From assembly GCF_009695765.1 (NCBI RefSeq), contig NZ_VUNI01000010.1, positions 1 to 64,000 on the forward strand: 64,000 bases of DNA. The letters are read 5' to 3'. This document shows positions 37,335-47,123 of the stretch, piece by piece. Source of the DNA: Roseburia porci (GTDB taxonomy: Bacteria > Bacillota > Clostridia > Lachnospirales > Lachnospiraceae). How positions within the stretch are numbered: position 1 is the first letter of the stretch; each line of letters opens with the position of its first letter. The position numbers and the translations under genes were made by a program. The notes beneath the pieces are model-generated. The model saw nothing but the letters and a program-made list of their open reading frames with translations. It was not told the DNA's origin and made no database searches.

Positions 37335-38617
37335 ATTCTTACTCCCATCTTCTTAATTTCATTCCGCACCATATGATGATATCCGGAAAGTATCTCCTCC
37401 CGGTTCTCATATTGTTTCATGTCCGGTGTCTGTATCCGTGCATGATCCGGTCTGGTTCCAAAAATAATATCATCTGCTGTTCTTCTTGCAAATACCATGG
37501 ATTCCAGAAGTGAATTGCTTGCAAGGCGGTTCTTGCCATGTACACCATTGCAGCTGGTCTCTCCACAGGCATACAGCCCTTTCATGGATGTTCTGCTTCC
37601 AAGATCAACCTGAATCCCTCCCATAAAGTAATGCTGTGCCGGCACAACCGGAATCGGCTCCTTTCTCGGGTCAAAGCCTTCTTCCAGACAACGCTCGTAA
37701 ATATTCGGGAAATGTTCCATAATCGTCTTTTCTCCAAGAGGTCTCATATCCTCCCAGACAAAATCCGTTCCATCTTTCTCCATCTGTTTATAAATTGCCT
37801 GGCTTAAAAGGTCTCTCGGCTGAAGTTCTTCTGTAAAACGCTGGCCGTTTTTATCATAGAGTAAAGCGCCTTCACCTCTTACCGATTCGGAAATCAAAAA
37901 TCTGCGGCCCGGCTTTTTGGAATATAACGTTGTAGGATGGATCTGTATGTAATCCAGATGTTCCACTGCAATTCCGTGTTTCAGTGCAATTCCAAGCGCA
38001 TCTCCTGTAATATGCGGAAAATTCGTAGAATTGTGATAGAGGCCTCCCAGTCCGCCACAAGCCCATACGACATACGGCGCATAGACCGGATAAACCTGAT
38101 CTTTTTCGTCCATCACAATCACTCCCTGACAGACATTGTCCTCCGCGATCAGATCAACCATCGTCATATACTCACAGATTTCTATGTTATCCCGTTCTCT
38201 TGCACGGTCCAAAAGCGTCTGTGTGATCTGCTTTCCTGTAATATCCTCATAAAAAAGGATTCTTGGCTTCGAATGAGCACCTTCTCTCGTAAACTCAAGT
38301 TCACCTTCTTCATTTCTGGCAAACGTCACTCCGCGGTTCAAAAGATCGCGGATAATTGTATTAGAACTTCTGATCATCAGATCTACCGCTCTTTTGTCAT
38401 TCTCATAATGACCTGCTCTCATGGTATCTTCAAAATAGTCCTCGTAATCTTCCTCACCACGAAGCATACAGATTCCGCCCTGCGCCAGAAATGAATCTGA
38501 CTGATCAGCTTCTTTCTTTGTGATCATAAGAACCTTTTTTCTTTCTGGAAGGTTCAGCGCACAGTAAAGTCCGGCTGCTCCGGTTCCAACTATAATGGCA
38601 TCATAATACTCTTTCAC
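37331..38617 (-). CDS. nadB: L-aspartate oxidase (short form)
   Basis: FAD enzyme oxidising aspartate to iminoaspartate; in anaerobes fumarate probably replaces oxygen as acceptor. FAD motif IIVGTGAAGLYCALNL, QGGICMLRG, GEGALLYDKNGQRF and the C-terminal GETSCNGVHGKNRLASNSLLE. 428 residues: it stops soon after the flavin domain and lacks most of the C-terminal helical domain found in enzymes of about 530 residues. Start is GTG 38617 behind AGAGGAT. First gene of the operon, with a consensus promoter overlapped by a palindromic operator. Confidence 0.93.
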   Translation of the reverse strand: MKEYYDAIIVGTGAAGLYCALNLPERKKVLMITKKEADQSDSFLAQGGICMLRGEEDYEDYFEDTMRAGHYENDKRAVDLMIRSSNTIIRDLLNRGVTFARNEEGELEFTREGAHSKPRILFYEDITGKQITQTLLDRARERDNIEICEYMTMVDLIAEDNVCQGVIVMDEKDQVYPVYAPYVVWACGGLGGLYHNSTNFPHITGDALGIALKHGIAVEHLDYIQIHPTTLYSKKPGRRFLISESVRGEGALLYDKNGQRFTEELQPRDLLSQAIYKQMEKDGTDFVWEDMRPLGEKTIMEHFPNIYERCLEEGFDPRKEPIPVVPAQHYFMGGIQVDLGSRTSMKGLYACGETSCNGVHGKNRLASNSLLESMVFARRTADDIIFGTRPDHARIQTPDMKQYENREEILSGYHHMVRNEIKKMGVRI

Positions 38618-38665
38618 TTTTATCCTCTTTCCGGTCTTTGCCGTTTTTATTACTCATTTTTTGCC

Positions 38666-38694
38666 ATTATACTCTCAGTCATTACAACTGTCAA
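38666..38694 (-). promoter_or_regulatory. Consensus sigma-A promoter of nadBCA
   Basis: Minus-strand TTGACA, 17-base spacer, TATAAT, both hexamers perfect. Confidence 0.85.
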
Positions 38695-38706
38695 GACAGT
38701 TGTAAT
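38681..38706 (-). promoter_or_regulatory. Palindromic operator over the nadB -35 box (probable NiaR-type site)
   Basis: Perfect 12+12 bp inverted repeat with two central bases; left arm ATTACAACTGTC. The right arm contains the -35 hexamer, so binding would block RNA polymerase. Position before nadBCA suggests the niacin-responsive repressor NiaR/YrxA; the regulator gene is not in the window. Confidence 0.7.
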
Positions 38707-38711
38707 ATATT

Positions 38712-41099
38712 TTACCATTCAGAAGTTGCAGACATCTTTTCTTCCACAAATCCTTCACACAGAAATTCTTTGTCTTCTCTTCGGATCGTCAGCTGACCGG
38801 ATTTCATTGTATAAAAAACAGAACTTTTCACTTCCTTCAGACGCTGTATGGTTTCTTTGGCAGGATGACCGTAAGAATTATCCCTGGCGCACGAAACAGC
38901 CGTAATTTCCGGTCTGATCTGCTCCAGAAGCAACCCGGAATTTGATGTTTTTGATCCATGATGAACTGCTTTCAAAAATTGCACATGTGTAAGCTCTGCC
39001 TGTTCTGCCAGTACTTTCTCCCCGGTAGCCGGAAGATCTCCTGCAAACAACGCACGAAAATCCCCTTCTTCGTAATACAACACCTGCGATAGTATATTCC
39101 GGTCGTTATTGCAACCTTTGGCATATTCCTTTGTCGGGAAAATATTTTGCAGACAGGCATTCCCGATCTGTATCGTATCTCCGGCACCAAGCAGCAAGAT
39201 CTCTGTCCGGTTATTCTGTGCTGCAATGCAGAGTTTGTCATACGCCTCATCCTTTGGCATTTCCTCTGAAATCACAAGATAATCTACAGGATAACCGCTC
39301 TCAAGCACTTCCAGCAGTCCTGAAATATGATCTTCATCGCCATGTGACACAAACCAGTAAGATATTTTCTTTTCTCCATTATATTTTAAAAATGGAAGAA
39401 TACGATATTTACCAACCTCTTTTACACTCGTGCTCCCCCCGTCAAAAAAGCAGCCGGTTTCATCTCCGGTTCTCAAAAAAATCGCATCTCCCTGTCCAAC
39501 ATCAAGTACCGCAAGTTTCCATTCTTTTCGTGGTCCGGACAATATAAGCACAAAAAGCAGCACTACAAGTCCTCCTGAAAAAACGATCTGATTCTTTCTT
39601 TTCCGCTTTCTTCTGTTCCATAACAGGATTGTGCCAAACAGAACTGCATAATAAAGAAACAGCTTCCATTTGTCCGGTGCTCCACAGATATATTGTGCAT
39701 TTGGAAGCTTTGCTGTCAGTCCACACAATCCTTCATACAGTTTCAATATAAGACTGCATGGAAGAAACAATACTCTGACCAATAACGACCGGTAGACCGG
39801 TATCTTTAAACTTTCAAGCAATATCCCGCATGTGCCCCCAAGAATACCAAACAGGATCATATAGGTTAACAGTGGAAGGACAAAAAAGTTTAAAAGCATC
39901 GCATACACCGGAACTTCATAATAATTACACGCCACAATTGGAACTGTCATAAGCTGTATTCCAAGGCTGGTAAATAAATTTTCTTTTAGCTTCTGTTTCC
40001 ATGTTCTTTTACCTGTTTCTTCCGCTTTGGCAATACTGTGTCCAACAATTCCAATTCCCATGACCGCACCAAAAGAAAAGATAAATCCGGAATATTCAAA
40101 CAGGAATGGATTTTCCCACACAAGAATCACTGCGAGGATTCCCATTGCAGTCAGAAGATCATAGCTTCGTCCGACAACAGCTGCAAAAAGGCATATCGCG
40201 AGCATTCCTACTGCTCTTTTTACCGATATTCCGTTTCCCGTCATTTGTGCATAGGACCATAACAAAAAGACGGATATCACTCCGGCTGTCAGATAAGTTC
40301 TTCCTCTTTTCCTTAAAAAGCGATAAACCGTAAGCCCGATCATGGATACATGAAGCCCTGATATTGCGAGAATATGCGAGATGCCACCATTCTGATAGAG
40401 CTGCCGGACTTCCTGATCCATCTCCGACTTATCCCCCAGGATCATTCCCGAAATCGTCCCTGCTTCTCTCTTGGAAAGATATTCTTTAAATATCCGTTCC
40501 ATACGTTTTTGCAGCTGATACAGACCTTCCCGATACCGGTCAGCCTTTCCGTATACCTGATCAATTCTACAGGACTTAAGTGCATAATCAATCTTCTGGC
40601 TTGCATAGAAACTGGCCGGATCAAAATTTCCTTCGTTTCTGGCTTCGTCAAACATTTTTACTTTTGCATGAATAATAAGGATCTGACCGATCGAATAATC
40701 ATCGGTCTGAAGATAGGCAATCACATCATTCGTTGATATGGTGCCTTTTGAAATGACTGCATAACAGTCTGTCAGATAATAAAGATATTGTTTGTTTTTA
40801 TACTCTTTTTTGTACAGCGTTCCCCGAACCGTAACCGGCATTTGTTCTGTCATCTGTGACAGATACTGATCTTTGTATTCTATTTCATTTTCCGCATGTT
40901 CTGCTGCCATCAGGAACAAAAAGACGGCTATTCCGATCAGAAACAGCCGCCCTTTCCATCGTCTCCATTCGGTATGCGTACCTATGAAATAAACACACGC
41001 GGCCAGCATAAGCACAACTGCCTCCATCCGCTTTCCCATTCCCCACAGATTTCCAAGCAGATAGACACTCGCCATACAGAGTAATGGCCTTCTTTTCAC
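38712..41099 (-). CDS. comEC: ComEC/Rec2 competence DNA channel
   Basis: Membrane channel for uptake of single-stranded DNA. An N-terminal DUF4131-like part with helices and an extracellular domain (to about 190) is followed by the Competence domain (ISGMILGDKSEMD, ISHILAISGLHVSMIGL, about 220-500). The C-terminal metallo-beta-lactamase domain has AVLDVGQGDAIFLRTG and SHGDEDHISGL, ending near 795. All three parts are intact. Start is GTG 41099, overlapping the stop of the preceding gene (TAGTG), so translation is coupled to the GerMN lipoprotein. Confidence 0.94.
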   Translation of the reverse strand: MKRRPLLCMASVYLLGNLWGMGKRMEAVVLMLAACVYFIGTHTEWRRWKGRLFLIGIAVFLFLMAAEHAENEIEYKDQYLSQMTEQMPVTVRGTLYKKEYKNKQYLYYLTDCYAVISKGTISTNDVIAYLQTDDYSIGQILIIHAKVKMFDEARNEGNFDPASFYASQKIDYALKSCRIDQVYGKADRYREGLYQLQKRMERIFKEYLSKREAGTISGMILGDKSEMDQEVRQLYQNGGISHILAISGLHVSMIGLTVYRFLRKRGRTYLTAGVISVFLLWSYAQMTGNGISVKRAVGMLAICLFAAVVGRSYDLLTAMGILAVILVWENPFLFEYSGFIFSFGAVMGIGIVGHSIAKAEETGKRTWKQKLKENLFTSLGIQLMTVPIVACNYYEVPVYAMLLNFFVLPLLTYMILFGILGGTCGILLESLKIPVYRSLLVRVLFLPCSLILKLYEGLCGLTAKLPNAQYICGAPDKWKLFLYYAVLFGTILLWNRRKRKRKNQIVFSGGLVVLLFVLILSGPRKEWKLAVLDVGQGDAIFLRTGDETGCFFDGGSTSVKEVGKYRILPFLKYNGEKKISYWFVSHGDEDHISGLLEVLESGYPVDYLVISEEMPKDEAYDKLCIAAQNNRTEILLLGAGDTIQIGNACLQNIFPTKEYAKGCNNDRNILSQVLYYEEGDFRALFAGDLPATGEKVLAEQAELTHVQFLKAVHHGSKTSNSGLLLEQIRPEITAVSCARDNSYGHPAKETIQRLKEVKSSVFYTMKSGQLTIRREDKEFLCEGFVEEKMSATSEW

Positions 41100-42082
41100 T
41101 ATTTTCCCCCTGTAGTGATCTGTGTTTCCTCCGTTCCTGCCTCAGGCTGTGAAGTCTCCTCCTGCGTATCCTGTACCACAATTGACTGGTCTGCCGTATA
41201 CATGTTGGAAAGATCATACGTATAACGACATTTGCCTTTTGTATCTCCATTAATGGAAATCTGTACTTTATTGACCGTCTGCAGTTCGGTCAGTGAATCA
41301 ACGATCGAATAAAGCACAACTGCCTCCGAAATCTCTGCATTCTGGTTTTTGAAAGCATCGTCCAGATTCACATAACAGATTCCATCCACTACGGAAATGG
41401 TGATCAGTTTTGTCTCCGATGGAATCGCAGACTGAAGTCCTTTGGTCTTTGGTCCCTCTAAAAGCTGTTCCATCACAAGTTTTTCCATAGAGATATTGGA
41501 GCTGTAGTGAACCACCCTGTTTTCCTTTTCCAGCTGTGTTCCATCCGATGAAGCAAAATACAAAGTCAGCGTCGTTGTAAGGCTTGTGTTGATCTGTTCT
41601 CCAGGGTTCTCAACAAAGCTCTCATTGTTCATTCCCCCGACCACTTTTCCCTCTGCGTCCTGCAGGTACTCGGAATTAACGGTAAATGCCACGTAGGAAA
41701 TTCCCTTGATCTGAAGCAGTGTCCGGACAATCGCAGCCCTCGAAAGCACTTCCTCTGTTGGCGACATATCATGATATTCCTCACTGAAATCCACTGTCAA
41801 AAGATATCCGTTATAATCATATCCCTGAACCGAAACATCCTTTGGAATCACTCTACGGATATCATTTTCTTCCGGATCAGATGCCAGTTTATCCAGTAAC
41901 TCTTCAATCTGACCCTCCGTATCCGATGCCTTCAGTTCATAATCCACCGGAACAATCTTGGTCACATCCATATTCAAATAAAACAGCTGTATTCCGCCAC
42001 TTTTTTTGTTTCCTGCACACCCGCCAAGGATCATGGAAACAAGCATAGCCAGAATCAGACTTATACTTATCATTTTTTTCAT
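41099..42082 (-). CDS. GerMN-domain lipoprotein
   Basis: Lipoprotein signal (LVSMILGGCAGNKK) then two GerMN domains (about 30-150 and 170-295), the second containing TTLTLYFASSDGTQL and MEQLLEGPKTKGLQSAIPSETKL. A Thr/Glu-rich tail ends in TTGGK. GerM of Bacillus is needed for sporulation and germination and helps the SpoIIIA-Q complex; here the gene lies between a sensor kinase and comEC, so its role is not settled. I choose ATG 42082 (AGGTGA spaced 6 bases) over GTG 42091; 327 residues. Begins right after the kinase gene ends. Confidence 0.82.
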   Translation of the reverse strand: MKKMISISLILAMLVSMILGGCAGNKKSGGIQLFYLNMDVTKIVPVDYELKASDTEGQIEELLDKLASDPEENDIRRVIPKDVSVQGYDYNGYLLTVDFSEEYHDMSPTEEVLSRAAIVRTLLQIKGISYVAFTVNSEYLQDAEGKVVGGMNNESFVENPGEQINTSLTTTLTLYFASSDGTQLEKENRVVHYSSNISMEKLVMEQLLEGPKTKGLQSAIPSETKLITISVVDGICYVNLDDAFKNQNAEISEAVVLYSIVDSLTELQTVNKVQISINGDTKGKCRYTYDLSNMYTADQSIVVQDTQEETSQPEAGTEETQITTGGK

Positions 42083-42091
42083 ATACGTCAC

Positions 42092-43534
42092 CTATGCAAT
42101 ATAATTCAAAGGAATCCTTACATCAAAAGTTGTTCCTTCATTCAGCACACTATATACTTTGATTGCACCACGATGCATCAGAATCGAATTTCTGGTAATC
42201 GCAAGTCCCAGACCCGTTCCACCGATCTCTCTCGAATGTGATTTATCCACACGATAAAATCTTTCGTAAATGTGCTCTAACGATTCCTCTGGAATTCCAA
42301 TTCCGGAATCTTCTACTTTGAGATAGAAATACTGATGATCCGCATTTAAAGAAACATGGACCCAGCCCTCTCCATCATTTTTGTTATACTTGATCGCATT
42401 TTCGATCAAATTGGTAAATGCAAGTGTAATCTTCACTTCATCAACCTCTGCACTTACCGGCCGGAAGCTTTCCAAAACAAGTTCCACCTTCTGCTTGTCT
42501 GCAATTGGCTGTAACCGTTTTAATATCTGCTCTAAAAGTTCATTGATATTCACGGTAGTGATATTCAGATCAGCCGCAGATTTATCCATTTTTACAAGCG
42601 AAAGAAGATCATTGATGATCTTTGTCTCACGCTCGATCTCATTGGTGATATCTTCCATAAATTCCTGATACAGTTCCACCGGAGCATCCGGCATACTGTT
42701 TAAAGAATCCGCCAATACTTTGATCGATGTCATCGGTGTTTTTAATTCATGTGACACATTGGATACAAATTCCTGTCTGGAATCATCCATTACTTTCATA
42801 CGTCCAAGCATGGCATTAAACTTCTCGCAGATCTGAATCGTCTCTGTATAATCATTCACCTGAAGGCTGTCATCCCCATAACCGGTCTGGATTGACTCAA
42901 TGGAATCCGATAATTTGTGAAATGGTTTTACCAGTCGAAGTGAAATCAGAATTCCGAAAAATGCGATTGCAACGCCTAAAACAACTTCAATGATCAAAGC
43001 GATTACCCGCAGATATTCGAGGTTCAACTCAATATTGTCTGTGGACACACTGATAACCATCACTCCAAGTATTGTATTTTTTTTATCATTGGGATCTGTG
43101 ATTGGAATCGCCATCTCAATATAATGATTCTCAGAATCCACATTTGTAATCTCCTGTCCATTCAGACTCTTGATTACTTCTTCGGAAATGATCGTTTTGC
43201 CATCATCCAGATTGTATGTATCATGGATGATACGAAACGCGTCATTCACAATGATCACTCTTCCATCATAGATCGTCGTCAACATCTCGATCTGTGCATG
43301 AATGATATCGGATTCATCTCCATCAATATAATCACTGGTTGCAATCTGATTTGTCAGGATCTTTGCCTGACTCAGAATCTCGCTCTCGCGGATAGAAACT
43401 GCTCTTGATTCGTAGGACTTTAAAATTCCCACTCTGAGAATTATGCCAGGAACAATTGCCATAATTATAAAAATAATCATGAGCCGGCACTTAAAACTTT
43501 TGATAAATTCAATGAAACGTTTGCTTTTTGGCAT
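42092..43534 (-). CDS. Sensor histidine kinase (PhoR/WalK type)
   Basis: Membrane sensor with helix 1 (about 16-36), an extracellular domain of about 135 residues (40-173), helix 2 (174-200), and a HAMP linker. HisKA has the phospho-acceptor His262 in VSNVSHELKTPMTS, and the ATPase domain has NLIENAIKYN, VEDSGIGIPEE and GGTGLGLAITRN. 480 residues; no PAS domain, unlike Bacillus WalK. It follows its response regulator after 13 bases. Signal unknown; cell-wall or competence control are both possible. Confidence 0.9.
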   Translation of the reverse strand: MPKSKRFIEFIKSFKCRLMIIFIIMAIVPGIILRVGILKSYESRAVSIRESEILSQAKILTNQIATSDYIDGDESDIIHAQIEMLTTIYDGRVIIVNDAFRIIHDTYNLDDGKTIISEEVIKSLNGQEITNVDSENHYIEMAIPITDPNDKKNTILGVMVISVSTDNIELNLEYLRVIALIIEVVLGVAIAFFGILISLRLVKPFHKLSDSIESIQTGYGDDSLQVNDYTETIQICEKFNAMLGRMKVMDDSRQEFVSNVSHELKTPMTSIKVLADSLNSMPDAPVELYQEFMEDITNEIERETKIINDLLSLVKMDKSAADLNITTVNINELLEQILKRLQPIADKQKVELVLESFRPVSAEVDEVKITLAFTNLIENAIKYNKNDGEGWVHVSLNADHQYFYLKVEDSGIGIPEESLEHIYERFYRVDKSHSREIGGTGLGLAITRNSILMHRGAIKVYSVLNEGTTFDVRIPLNYIA

Positions 43535-43547
43535 GACAGGGTTCCTC

Positions 43548-44240
43548 TTATTTCTGACTGTAATAGTAACCTACACCCCATTTTGTGTGTACGTACTTTG
43601 GTTCACTTGGATTGATCTCGATCTTTTCTCTCAATCTCCGGACATGAACATCAACGGTGCGTACATCCCCGGGATATTCATATCCCCACACCATATTAAG
43701 CAGATTTTCTCTGCTGTATACTTTATTTTCGTTCTTCATAAGTAACTCAAGCAGATCAAATTCTTTTGTTGTAAGATTTACTTCTTTTCCGAGAATAAAC
43801 ATTCTCCTGCTTTCGCAATCCAATCGGATGTCTCCTTTTTCGATTACATTGCTGTTTGTTTCTTTGACTCTTGTACCCGATGTACGGCGCATGATCGCTT
43901 TAATCCTTGCTTTCACCTCAAGAATATTAAACGGTTTCGTGATGTAATCATCTGCTCCATACTCAAGGCCAAGTATCTTATCCATATCATCACCTTTTGC
44001 TGTCAGCATTACGATCGGCATATCTGAAAACTCACGAATTGCCTGGCACACTTCAAAACCATCCATTTTCGGAAGCATGATGTCAAGAAGAATCATATCA
44101 TACTGATTCTCTTTCGCCATATTAAGCGCTTCTTCTCCATCATATGCGCAGTCGACATCCATTCCGTCCTGCTCAAGGCTGAAACGAATTCCTTTCACGA
44201 TCAATTTTTCATCATCAACTACAAGAACTTTTTTTGCCAT
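43548..44240 (-). CDS. OmpR-family response regulator (WalR/VicR-like)
   Basis: Receiver domain with acidic pair Asp9-Asp10, phospho-acceptor Asp53 (LLDIMLPKMDGFEV), Thr in MLTAKGDD and Lys in ITKPFN. A winged-helix DNA-binding domain follows (NLTTKEFDLLELLMKNENKVYSRENLL, RTVDVHVRRLREKIE). 230 residues. Partner of the kinase downstream. The YVHTKWGVGYYYSQK end resembles WalR/YycF, but the usual yycH-yycI-yycJ neighbours are missing, so orthology is uncertain. Confidence 0.9.
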   Translation of the reverse strand: MAKKVLVVDDEKLIVKGIRFSLEQDGMDVDCAYDGEEALNMAKENQYDMILLDIMLPKMDGFEVCQAIREFSDMPIVMLTAKGDDMDKILGLEYGADDYITKPFNILEVKARIKAIMRRTSGTRVKETNSNVIEKGDIRLDCESRRMFILGKEVNLTTKEFDLLELLMKNENKVYSRENLLNMVWGYEYPGDVRTVDVHVRRLREKIEINPSEPKYVHTKWGVGYYYSQK

Positions 44241-44271
44241 TTTCTGAACCTCATTTAATCATACTGTGGAC

Positions 44272-44898
44272 TTAATCTCCAACAGAGATATAATCCTTAA
44301 TTTTTGCGTACATGCCTTCCTTGATTCCAGATATATTCATCACATCCTCCGTCGACTGAAACATTCCCTGCTCCTGTCTGTATGCAATGATACTGTCTGC
44401 TTTTGATTCTCCGACACCCGGAATCGTCATAAGCTGATCTTTGGATGCTGTATTCAAATTAATTCTTCCGTCACTGGTCACGCCTTCTGCGGTTGTCTGT
44501 GCCTCACCGGAATTCCGATCCTCTCTTCCAAGTTCTTCTGCCTCTTCTGTTGTCGGAACATAAATCATTTCTCCATCCGAAACTTCTCCGGCAAGATTCC
44601 AGTATTCCGGACTTGCATCTTCTGTCATTCCGCCTGCCGCCTCAATCGCATCGCACACACGGCTTCCAGAAGGAAGCTCAAATACTCCCGGCGCAGCCAC
44701 CTGACCACAGACATAAACATAACAGCTGACATTTTCATTGCCAGCCGTCTCTGTTTTTAATTCTTTCTTTTCCAATACTTCTGTTTCCGACTCGCTGTCC
44801 TGACGGACCAGTACAGCTTCCTTTTGTGAACAGGCGGTCAGTCCCGCAAGCATAAAAACAATAAGAATCCCAGTTAAACGATAAAATTTATTTGTCAT
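44272..44898 (-). CDS. comEA: ComEA-like DNA-binding competence protein
   Basis: DNA receptor of the uptake machinery. A membrane or lipoprotein anchor (IVFMLAGLTACSQK, possible lipobox Cys) is followed by an SLBB domain (VYVCGQVAAPGVFELPSGSRVCDAIEAAGG, about 60-118), a linker, and a helix-hairpin-helix motif (INLNTASKDQLMTIPGVGESKADSIIAYRQ, about 146-206). 208 residues, normal. The usual partner comEC lies four genes on in the same direction. The ribosome binding site AAAGGAG lies in a strong hairpin. Confidence 0.92.
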   Translation of the reverse strand: MTNKFYRLTGILIVFMLAGLTACSQKEAVLVRQDSESETEVLEKKELKTETAGNENVSCYVYVCGQVAAPGVFELPSGSRVCDAIEAAGGMTEDASPEYWNLAGEVSDGEMIYVPTTEEAEELGREDRNSGEAQTTAEGVTSDGRINLNTASKDQLMTIPGVGESKADSIIAYRQEQGMFQSTEDVMNISGIKEGMYAKIKDYISVGD

Positions 44899-44906
44899 AT
44901 CTGACG

Positions 44907-44929
44907 CTCCTTTCCATCCAGGAAAGGAG
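44907..44929 (-). promoter_or_regulatory. Hairpin hiding the comEA ribosome binding site
   Basis: Minus-strand perfect 9-bp stem CTCCTTTCC/GGAAAGGAG with loop TGGAT. The 3' arm is the Shine-Dalgarno sequence of comEA, 8 bases from its ATG. No T-run follows, so it is not a terminator. Flanking GACG and CGTC could extend the stem. Confidence 0.65.
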
Positions 44930-44947
44930 TCTCAACGTCTGATATTT

Positions 44948-44976
44948 ATTTTAACGAAAAATTACAAGTATTACAA
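44948..44976 (-). promoter_or_regulatory. Promoter of comEA
   Basis: Minus-strand TTGTAA, 17-base spacer, TAAAAT. The start site would fall near 44941, making the leader little more than the hairpin. Confidence 0.5.
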
Positions 44977-45014
44977 GTATATTTCAATATGATTTATGAT
45001 TTGTTCTGTCTTTT

Positions 45015-46211
45015 CTATGCTAACTGGTCTAATGTAAGTTCAAGTTTCTGGATCATTTCATCCACATGCTCTTTTTCGATCACAAGTGGCGGAACAAAAC
45101 GAAGCACATTACTTCCTGCTGTAATCAGGATCAGTCCATTTTCCAAAGCCTTTGCGGAAACCTGACCAACCGGAATCTGGCATTCCACGCCCTGCATAAG
45201 GCCTTTTCCACGATGTGCCGTAAGACATGGATATTTTGCCACCAGCTCATCCAGCTTCTGTTCCAGATAAGGTGCAATTTCATTGACATGATCGATCACA
45301 TGCAATTCTTCAAAAAGATCAAACACTTTGGATACTGCTGCGCCAACAAACGGATTGCCGCCATATGTTGTTCCATGATCTCCAGGTGCCAGAGACTTAT
45401 CTGCCACCTTCTGTGTCATAAGAAAAGCTCCAACCGGCACTCCACATCCCAGTGCTTTTGCTGATGTCATAATATCCGGTTTCACATGATAATGCTGCCA
45501 TGCAAACATCTTTCCGGTTCTTCCCATACCACACTGAATCTCATCCAGAATCAGAAGAATATCATTTTCATCACAGAGTTTGCGTACACCTTCTATGAAT
45601 TCAGGCTCTGCCGGATAGATTCCGCCTTCTCCCTGAACGGTCTCCATAATGATTGCACAGGTCTTATCCGTAATCTGTGCTTTTACACTTTCCAGATCGT
45701 TATAATCCGCAAATTTCACTCCCGGAAGCAGAGGTCCAAAAGGCTCCTGATAATGCATATTTCCGGTTACAGAAAGTGCCCCGATACTTCTTCCATGGAA
45801 AGAATGGTTCATTGCGATAATCTCATGTCCTGCATGTCCGTCCCTTGTATATGCGTATTTCTTTGCAGCTTTTATCGCACCCTCGATTGCTTCTGTTCCA
45901 CTGTTTGTAAAGAAAATACGATCCATCCCGCTTGCTTTTAAAGCTTTCTGTGCAGCTTCCATGGTCGGCACATTATAATACAGGTTGGATGTATGAAGCA
46001 GTTTATCAATCTGGTCTTTTAATGCCTGATTGTATTCTTTATTGCCATAGCCAAGTGCCTGAACTGCAATTCCTGCTGCAAAATCAAGGTATTTTTTTCC
46101 ATCTGTATCATAAAGGTATACGCCTTCGCCATGATCAAGCACTAATGGAAATCTGTTGTATGTATGAAGAAGAGCCTTTTCTGCGCCCTCGATATAATCC
46201 TGTTTATTCAC
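45015..46211 (-). CDS. argD: Acetylornithine aminotransferase
   Basis: PLP enzyme transferring an amino group from glutamate to N-acetylglutamate semialdehyde in arginine synthesis. [38 protein letters not shown], and the PLP lysine in [15 protein letters not shown]. Start is GTG 46211, 12 bases after AAGGAGG and overlapping the argB stop by 8 bases; the ATG at 46235 lies on top of the ribosome binding site and is rejected. 398 residues. Last gene of argC-GNAT-argB-argD. Confidence 0.94.
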   Translation of the reverse strand: MNKQDYIEGAEKALLHTYNRFPLVLDHGEGVYLYDTDGKKYLDFAAGIAVQALGYGNKEYNQALKDQIDKLLHTSNLYYNVPTMEAAQKALKASGMDRIFFTNSGTEAIEGAIKAAKKYAYTRDGHAGHEIIAMNHSFHGRSIGALSVTGNMHYQEPFGPLLPGVKFADYNDLESVKAQITDKTCAIIMETVQGEGGIYPAEPEFIEGVRKLCDENDILLILDEIQCGMGRTGKMFAWQHYHVKPDIMTSAKALGCGVPVGAFLMTQKVADKSLAPGDHGTTYGGNPFVGAAVSKVFDLFEELHVIDHVNEIAPYLEQKLDELVAKYPCLTAHRGKGLMQGVECQIPVGQVSAKALENGLILITAGSNVLRFVPPLVIEKEHVDEMIQKLELTLDQLA

Positions 46212-47103
46212 GATAGAAACGATCCTCCTTATCATCTAAGATAGCTGTACCAATTCCTTTATTTGTAAAGATCTCAAGTAAAAGACAATGTGCAATTCTT
46301 CCATCCAGAATATGTACTCTTGATACACCGTTTTCAATTGCATCAATACAATTGTTCAGTTTTGGCAGCATTCCGCCTCCAATATAGCCATCTTTTATGA
46401 GTTCACGTGCTTCTGATACCGTAAGTTCAGAAATCAGGGAATCCTTGTCATCCGGATCTTTATATACGCCTTCAATATCTGTCAAAAATGCCAGTTTTTC
46501 TGCCTCCACTGCTCTTGCGATCGCACAGGCTGCATCATCTGCATTGATATTATAAGAATTATAATGATCGTCCATACCAATCGGGCAGATAATCGGAAGA
46601 AAATCTTTTTCCAGAAGATCATAAAGAATCTTCGGATTTACTTCCGTAACATCACCGACAAACCCAATGTCTTCTCCATTCGATAATTTCTTTTCAACCT
46701 TTAAAAGGCCACCGTCTTTTCCACTGATTCCGATTGCATTTACACCAAGTTCCTGAACCATCTGTACCAAAGACTTGTTTACCTTATTTAAAACCATTTC
46801 TGCAATTTCCATGGTTGCTTCATCTGTTTTGCGGAGTCCGTTAACAAAAACCGGTTCCATTCCAACTTTTCCAACCCACTTGCTGATTTCTTTTCCACCG
46901 CCATGTACAATAATCGGTTTAAAACCTACCAGCTTTAACAATGTCACATCCTGGATCACATGTTTTTTCAGTTCTTCATCCACCATTGCTGATCCGCCGT
47001 ATTTTACAACAATGATCTTGCGGTTAAAACGCTGTATATAAGGCAACGCCTCAATTAATACCTGTGCTTTTTCCATAACAGACTGCATATTCTGCTCTTC
47101 CAT
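46204..47103 (-). CDS. argB: Acetylglutamate kinase
   Basis: Phosphorylates N-acetylglutamate. Motifs [25 protein letters not shown], and [29 protein letters not shown]. The N-terminal helix ([21 protein letters not shown]) is of the arginine-sensitive hexameric type, so feedback inhibition by arginine is likely. ATG 47103 is 8 bases from AGGAG; ATG 47109 has only 2 bases. 299 residues. Confidence 0.96.
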   Translation of the reverse strand: MEEQNMQSVMEKAQVLIEALPYIQRFNRKIIVVKYGGSAMVDEELKKHVIQDVTLLKLVGFKPIIVHGGGKEISKWVGKVGMEPVFVNGLRKTDEATMEIAEMVLNKVNKSLVQMVQELGVNAIGISGKDGGLLKVEKKLSNGEDIGFVGDVTEVNPKILYDLLEKDFLPIICPIGMDDHYNSYNINADDAACAIARAVEAEKLAFLTDIEGVYKDPDDKDSLISELTVSEARELIKDGYIGGGMLPKLNNCIDAIENGVSRVHILDGRIAHCLLLEIFTNKGIGTAILDDKEDRFYRE

Positions 47104-47123
47104 TTTCATTACTCCTTCTATAA

